64,000 nt of DNA from Coffea arabica (lineage: Eukaryota > Streptophyta > Magnoliopsida > Gentianales > Rubiaceae). Of this stretch, positions 59,411-64,000 are shown one piece after another (position 1 is the first letter of the stretch; the number at the start of each line of letters is the position of its first letter). Position numbers and translations under genes: made by a program. The notes below the pieces were generated by a model that was not told where the DNA came from, made no database searches, and was given only the letters and a program-made list of their open reading frames with translations. Location of the stretch: positions 14,385,557-14,449,556 of the forward strand of contig NC_092320.1 of NCBI RefSeq assembly GCF_036785885.1. The letters are read 5' to 3'.

Positions 59411-59536
59411 GAGGCCTTGGTCTAGTGGCTAAGGTTGAGGCCCTAGGAATTAGAAGTCCTGGGTTCAAATCCCCCTGTCCCCTCATGCTTCTTAAGTCCT
59501 GCCCCTTCCCTGCTGGAAAAAAATTAAAAAATAAAA
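59411..59536 (+). mobile_element. tRNA-derived SINE with pol III boxes A and B
   Basis: TTGGTCTAGTGGCT (59418-59431) fits box A and GGTTCAAATCC (59462-59472) fits box B with tRNA-like spacing. An A-rich tail follows at 59517-59536. No tRNA fold with an acceptor stem is present, so it is a SINE rather than a tRNA gene. Target duplication not clear. Confidence 0.75.
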
Positions 59537-60002
59537 GAAGTGGTGATTTTGGTTCAATATAGATTTTTCTACCTCTGTCGTTTTCAATGTAATTATTTAC
59601 AAGTCTGCATTCATTGTAGATGATTTGTTGTGTTTTGGTTGCTCTCTAGTGCTACTTGCATTAGGTGGATTTGATTTTTTGTGGGTTACTGGATATGAAC
59701 ATACATTTTTTAAGCTGTAATTATTCAATTTTTGGAATTTTGAAGTGTATTTTCCAAGGCTTCTGTCACTCCACCCAAGCTGTTGTAGCACAATCTGCAT
59801 TCTTTCATAATCAAAAGTTGAAGACTCAGGCGCAAGAGAAATAGGGATTTTCAATGGTGGTCAATTTCTCCCTAATCAGATTTTTCAGAGGCTGTGGTGT
59901 TACTCACTTCCTTCTAATGTAAGGAATGAATGAGGGTTATGATCGGGTTTGAACCTCCATGATAAAACAACCAGAGGACTGAAAACTAGGAGCTCCAAGA
60001 CT
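59537..60002. other. Spacer between array units p10 and p11
   Basis: T-rich sequence; no gene or repeat recognised. Confidence 0.4.
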
Positions 60003-60110
60003 GATTGAGGCATCAGAGAGATGTGGGATTTCTTCAAGCAGTGTTGCCTCTCTCTGTTTTTAGCCAATGATGTCTTCTTCTTCTTCTTCTTCAAAAGCCA
60101 ACAACCCTTC
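60003..60110 (+). ncRNA. Module A, unit p11
   Basis: GATTGAGGCATCAGAGAGATGTGGG, CAAGCAGTGTTGCCTCTCTCTG, TAGCCAATGATGTC and GCCAACAACCCTT. CAGAGAGA pairs with TCTCTCTG, but the loop strand has lost its GGG, so the long-range pairing is weak. (TTC)n fills the apical loop. Confidence 0.57.
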
Positions 60111-60285
60111 TGTTTAATTTAGTGTCCATCCTTCTCAGGGTTTAATTTCACTGATCACCCTTTTGTACTACTACTGCTAGCATTCACTGGAACCAAACAT
60201 GGCGTCCGACAACTTTGCAAAGTTTCTTGGGCCTAGTTTGGGAGTTTGAGAGAGAGAGAGAGATTTTGTATGGTCCCATAAAAAA

Positions 60286-60476
60286 TGGCTGTGATGATTT
60301 TACATCTCTGAATGGGAGCTGAGTTGTTTTTTTCTCCCTCAGGGCAATTGAGGTGAACCGACCCGCATCTTGGCAGGGCAACCCTGATGGCCTGCATGCA
60401 ACAGGGTTTTGCAGCCATGGCGGTGTTTCTCTACTTCTTTGCCCAAAGCCTAAAGTTTTTAAAAGATCTGAGCCCA
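60286..60476 (+). ncRNA. Module B, unit p11
   Basis: TGGCTGTGATGAT to AGATCTGAGCCCA: terminal stem TGGCT/AGCCCA. CCCGCATCTTGGCAGGGCAA and TTTGCAGCCATGGCGGTGTT intact; 191 nt with a short hairpin tip. Confidence 0.68.
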
Positions 60477-60583
60477 TTTTTCTCAAGGTTCACATCCTTA
60501 GCATGCCTTTCTGAAATTGTCCCTTTACTCATGTAGCCTCTAAGGGATGAGGCATTATACTTCTTTCAACTGAAAGATCGAAA

Positions 60584-60703
60584 GAATGATGGGGCAGAGA
60601 GAGTGTACTGTTGGGGCGAGTTTCTAAGGGTGGCTGCCCCTCTCTGCATTTCCCCCAATGATTTCTCAGTCCTCAAACAAGGAAGAAAGAATAAACCACC
60701 CTT
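60584..60703 (+). ncRNA. Module A, unit p12
   Basis: GAATGATGGGGCAGAGAGAG, AAGGGTGGCTGCCCCTCTCTGC, CCCCAATGATTTCTC and AAACCACCCTT. AAGGGTGG (60626-60633) is fully complementary to CCACCCTT (60696-60703), a compensated variant of the usual arm. Confidence 0.66.
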
Positions 60704-60762
60704 GGAAAACGAAAAAGAAAGGAATACACAAATATCGTATTATTTGTTCTGGTTCTGGTACT

Positions 60763-60906
60763 GTAACTGTGATGCAATTCACACGTGCTTTGTGATGCAA
60801 TCCGGATGGTATGTTTTTATGGGTTATCCCTTCTCACATGCAACTCGATTTGCAGCCATTGCGGAACCTTTCCCCCTTTACCCATTTCTTTTATAAAACT
60901 GAGCCT
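60763..60906 (+). ncRNA. Module B, unit p12 (internally deleted)
   Basis: ACTGTGATGCA to AACTGAGCC, only 144 nt. The CCCGTATCTTGGCTGGGCAA block is missing; the copy resumes at GCAATCCGGATGGTATG and keeps TTTGCAGCCATTGCGG. Boxes C and D remain recognisable, but the terminal stem is poor. Likely non-functional. Confidence 0.5.
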
Positions 60907-60984
60907 CGTTTTTTGTGTGTGTTCGAATCTTGTAGAAATCCTCCTTGAATAGTGGTACCTGTCACTGGTAATTTTTAGCTCCAA

Positions 60985-61084
60985 GAATGAGGCATCAGGG
61001 AGATGGGATTTCTTTGAAGGGTCGTTGCCCCTCTCTGTTTCGCCTGTGATTTCTTCATTACCCAATGCAAAACCAACGGCCCTT
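60985..61084 (+). ncRNA. Module A, unit p13
   Basis: GAATGAGGCATCAGGGAGATGGG, GAAGGGTCGTTGCCCCTCTCTG, CGCCTGTGATTTCTTC and CCAACGGCCCTT. AAGGGTCGTTG (61017-61027) pairs with CAACGGCCCTT (61074-61084) over all 11 positions with one G-U, through a T-to-C and A-to-G double change. AGGC also pairs with GCCT. Confidence 0.7.
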
Positions 61085-61444
61085 CATTACTAGTATCTAG
61101 TAGTAGTAGTGATAATAATAATAATCAGACTTCAGAATGCAGCTGATATTGAGCTTGTTCTTGTATGCTTTAGATTTTGTAAATGCTTATGGAAAGTGGC
61201 ACTAGAGAATAATCATAATCAGCTGAGGCTACTCATTGGTGGATTTTGCATTTCAGATTTTTTGGCCATTAACAAATGTAAAATGCAGATGCAAAAAAAC
61301 ATTATAAAAAATGATTATCCAAAATTAGAATCTATGATCAGGTGAAATAATAGACTGAGAACAAGCCTGTTGTTTCTGCTGCTGCTGGTGTTGTTGTTTT
61401 TGCTCTTTGATGAATCCAAAACAGAAAGAGGGTAGAAGAAAGTA

Positions 61445-61647
61445 AAGGCTGTGATGATGTTTCTTATGAGCAATGGAATCAGGCATTGATTGATGAGAAG
61501 TTGACCCGCATCTTGGTAGGGCAACTCAGATGGCATACTGTTTCTATGGGAGTGGTTGATGACTGATTATGTTCCCTTTCAGGTAACCGGTGATTTGCAG
61601 CCATGGCGGTGTCACATACTCAATGCCTGATGTACAAATCTGAGCCT
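61445..61647 (+). ncRNA. Module B, unit p13
   Basis: AAGGCTGTGATGATG to AAATCTGAGCCT. CCCGCATCTTGGTAGGGCAA and TTTGCAGCCATGGCGGTGTC intact. 203 nt; its module A lies about 360 bp upstream, one of the longer spacers. Confidence 0.7.
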
Positions 61648-61949
61648 CATATTCATCTTGTGGGATTCCTTTTTCACATTACTGGTCTTATTGGAAATAG
61701 AGTTTTTTTTTCCCAGTTTAGTCTTCTAGCATTTATAGGTTGCTCTTTTTATTTTGATATTTTGTTTTGGTAGAAGGATTTTCTGATCTTTTCTTTTATT
61801 GTATATATATATTTTTTTCCTGAAACGTTAGAAGGTTTTCTTTTATTGTATATGCTTTTTGGTTTTTCTCATTTCTCTGCCAGCTTTTCTCATAACTGCA
61901 TGGCCCAATATGAATGACCACCATGGCTTCATTGGCTTTTTGTTTCTAT
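61648..61949. other. Spacer left of the ATP synthase pseudogene
   Basis: T-rich, no feature seen. Confidence 0.4.
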
Positions 61950-62325
61950 ACACCAACACTGAGTTTTACTGGAAAGGGTGCTATTCTGCAAGTTTGTCAA
62001 GTGATTGATGCTGTCCTTGATATTAGGTTCAAGGAAGGAGGGGTGCCAATTTGATGGCGCTGGAGGTGGTTTGATAATCAGATCCAACTTGTATTTGAGT
62101 TGGCTCAGCATACAAGGGAGAATTTGTTAGGTGTATCTATGGGCTACTCCAGGTCTTGTTTGTAGGCAGCAGGTGCCCAACAACTACTCCCGTATTACAG
62201 TGCCTGTTGGTCGAGCTGCTCTTGGCCGTATCATAAGCGTCATTGGAGAAGCTATTGATGATTAGAGGTGAAATTAAAACTGAAATTATTTGCCAATCTG
62301 ATGTTAGGCCTCAGCTTTCGCTGGT
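61950..62325 (+). pseudogene. Mitochondrial ATP synthase beta-subunit pseudogene fragment
   Basis: Three-frame reading shows, in order, [59 protein letters not shown] and RGEIKTEI. These follow the N-terminal region of F1-ATPase beta ([21 protein letters not shown] ... [25 protein letters not shown]). In-frame stops (for example TGA at 62053) and frameshifts break it, no introns interrupt it, and the rest of the gene including the P-loop is absent. A truncated retrocopy is likely. Confidence 0.85.
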
Positions 62326-63477
62326 CAGTCTAGTGAACCAGAAATTCTTGTTACTTGAACTAAGGTTTCACAATTCTGCAGTTCTGCGCAGTTCAACTTG
62401 TCCTTGCACGTGTGTGATGCTATTCATGGCTCTTGTGATTTTGTGCTCTGTTAGAGAGTTTTCTAGTTTCTACTGTGCTAAATACTTCAACTGTAGTTGA
62501 TATTTTCATTTTGGGTTTTCTTATTTCTGTCGTCTTATTGCAGATATCTGTGTTAAGTGTCTGTAGAATTGTTCTTTCTAAAACCGGTGTATTTCTTATT
62601 GAAATTTCTAGTGCAAATATGTAGGGCTAGTGTTGCTGCACCACACTCTTCTGATCATATTCTTGTTATTTATGGCTAGGTAAAATTATCTAGAATCGGA
62701 TCAGTTTTAGTCTCTCCATGTACATCTTCAAGGAGATCAGTTTCTCTCTTCCCAGCTTCCTGCAAGGAATCATATATCCTATTTCCATTTGTCCACTTTC
62801 TCTGGATAGGCAGAGCTTATACTACATGGATCTTGGGACGATACTGAAGGGACCTTGGATGCCCCTCTCTTTGGCAGCAACATCTTCTCTTCAACATCAT
62901 GCAAAAATGCTACCACAGCTTCCCAGTTCCCAGAGCCATGAAAATGAAAATGAATCCTGTCGAGAAAGAAAATAGAAAGGAAGCATTGGCCCAGTTGCAA
63001 AAACTAACCAACCCGGCCAAAAATTTATTACAAACTTCGCCAGGAACTTGTTTCCTTTGTGATTCTGGTTTCTCAAGTCCAAGCCCAGCCAAGCACTAAT
63101 TAGAAGCATAGGTGAAATTTTTTTTTTTTTTTTTTAATCAAAATGCACATAAAAGGCATATACTCATAAAAATTTAAATCATTGTATTATACTTTTAACT
63201 AATCAATGTGCAAGGCAAATTTTATTTTTTGCCTTTTAATCCCTGAAAAGCAAAGTGTTGTTCCAAGCCAGTAACTGAGATGGGCTGCACCAGTAGATAA
63301 AGACGACTTGCCCAAAGCTCAGGAAACCAGGCAACAATGACTAGGTCAACCCAAATCCGACGAGTAAATTGGGAAAGTATTAAACGTATTTCCAGAGCAC
63401 ATTAACATCATTGTCACCCATACAAATATTACGCAGGAATGACTGGAAAAAGTGAAAACTGGGAGCTCCGAGACTGG
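62326..63477. other. Spacer between pseudogene and unit p14
   Basis: Mixed sequence, including short frames around 62718-63100 on both strands that resemble no family; a poly-T run at 63119-63136. No gene supported. Confidence 0.4.
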
Positions 63478-63593
63478 AATGAGGCGAGCAGGGAGACGGG
63501 ATTTCTTCAAGGGTGGTTGCCCCTCTCTGCTTCTTAGCCTGTGATTTCTTTCTCTATCACGTTACAGCAAAACCAGCATCCCTTCATCGTTTG
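63478..63593 (+). ncRNA. Module A, unit p14
   Basis: GAATGAGGCGAGCAGGGAGACGGG, CAAGGGTGGTTGCCCCTCTCTGC, TTAGCCTGTGATTTC and CCAGCATCCCTT. Hairpin strands intact; the long-range arm has two mismatches. Confidence 0.6.
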
Positions 63594-63735
63594 AGAGAAG
63601 GGTTAATTACACTGAGCGCCTCCTTTTTTTTCGACTGAGTCGAACCAAACGGGCCCTTGTATTCATATTCCCTGGAAAACTTCCCAGGAGCTTTAGTTTG
63701 CGAGTTTAGGAAAGAAAAGAAAAGAAAGCATCAAA

Positions 63736-63946
63736 AAGGCTGTGATGATTACTTTTCATTCTCAGAATCGGAGCAAGTTTTTCTTTTGCAGGGTAATTTG
63801 AGGTGAACCGACCCGTATCTTGGCAGGGCAACCCTGATGGCCTGAAAATGGGGGATTCTTTCCCGTCTCCCTTTTGCATGCAACTGGGTTTTTGCAGCCA
63901 TGGCGGTGTTTCTCTCCCTCTTTTGCTCTGATGAAAGATCTGAGCC
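63736..63946 (+). ncRNA. Module B, unit p14
   Basis: AAGGCTGTGATGAT to AGATCTGAGCCA. CCCGTATCTTGGCAGGGCAA, GCAACTGGGT and TTTGCAGCCATGGCGGTGTT are all intact; 211 nt. One of the best + strand copies. Confidence 0.72.
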
Positions 63947-63957
63947 ATTTTCTTTGA

Positions 63958-64000
63958 GGCGAAATGAGGTAATCAGAGAGATTGGGATTTTCTTGAATTA
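63958..64000 (+). ncRNA. Start of another module A at the right edge
   Basis: GCGAAATGAGGTAATCAGAGAG followed by ATTGGGATTTTCTTGAA matches the 5' half of module A (compare p11). The array therefore continues beyond the window. Confidence 0.6.

Noticed and set aside
59411-59536. tRNA gene
   Set aside because: Boxes A and B are present, but no acceptor stem or anticodon arm closes; an A-rich tail follows, so it is a SINE.
60985-61084. Module A as telomerase RNA because of its pseudoknot
   Set aside because: No telomere-like template (CTAAACCCTA type) and no pol III upstream element were seen, and telomerase RNA is not expected in about 16 copies.
63706-63948. Recurrent peptide-like words (TPPWLQ, RPSGLPCQD, TSNYP) in antisense frames across the array
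   Set aside because: They are translations of the conserved module B blocks. The frame is not kept between copies and indels and stops interrupt it, so they do not show a protein family.

Overview
The window is plant nuclear DNA, most likely from a eudicot. Genes have GT-AG introns, the intergenic DNA is AT-rich, and small non-autonomous DNA transposons, SINEs and microsatellites are abundant. There are no operons and no bacterial signals. The species cannot be named from the sequence.

The left third (1-20 kb) holds three conventional protein genes, all on the + strand. The 3' part of a FIP1-type pre-mRNA polyadenylation factor gene (FIPS5-like, exons from 226 to 8318) is followed by an intact single-exon CcmA/ABCI1 gene for mitochondrial cytochrome c maturation (11614-12303). 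Next comes a nine-exon gene (15565-19988) for a 281-residue secreted-type protein with the purple-acid-phosphatase fold signature, whose metal-ligand motifs are almost all lost. Short transposons with clear target-site duplications lie between and inside these genes. No shared pathway links the three genes.

From 20 to 64 kb no intact protein gene is recognisable. The region holds two decayed DUF1644 gene copies (23.7 and 48.1 kb), an ATP synthase beta-subunit pseudogene fragment (62 kb), several SINEs, hAT-like and Mutator-like non-autonomous elements, and a large nested foldback structure (37.8-44.2 kb).

The most striking content is a family of paired noncoding modules, repeated about 16 times between 25.7 kb and the right edge: two units on the - strand (25.7-29.4 kb) and fourteen on the + strand (33.1-63.9 kb), with another starting at the edge. 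Module A (about 115 nt) is a GC-rich hairpin whose loop is complementary to a downstream arm, giving a pseudoknot-like pairing with compensatory base changes between copies. Module B (about 200 nt) starts with GGCTGTGATGAT and ends with CTGAGCC. It thus has a box C, a box D and a terminal stem as in C/D snoRNAs, and it encloses a conserved internal hairpin. A always precedes B, usually by 100-400 nt, and the spacers have diverged almost completely while the modules are kept. This looks like an array of structured RNA genes, possibly dicistronic, that I could not match to any RNA family I know. It is the main candidate for an undescribed system.
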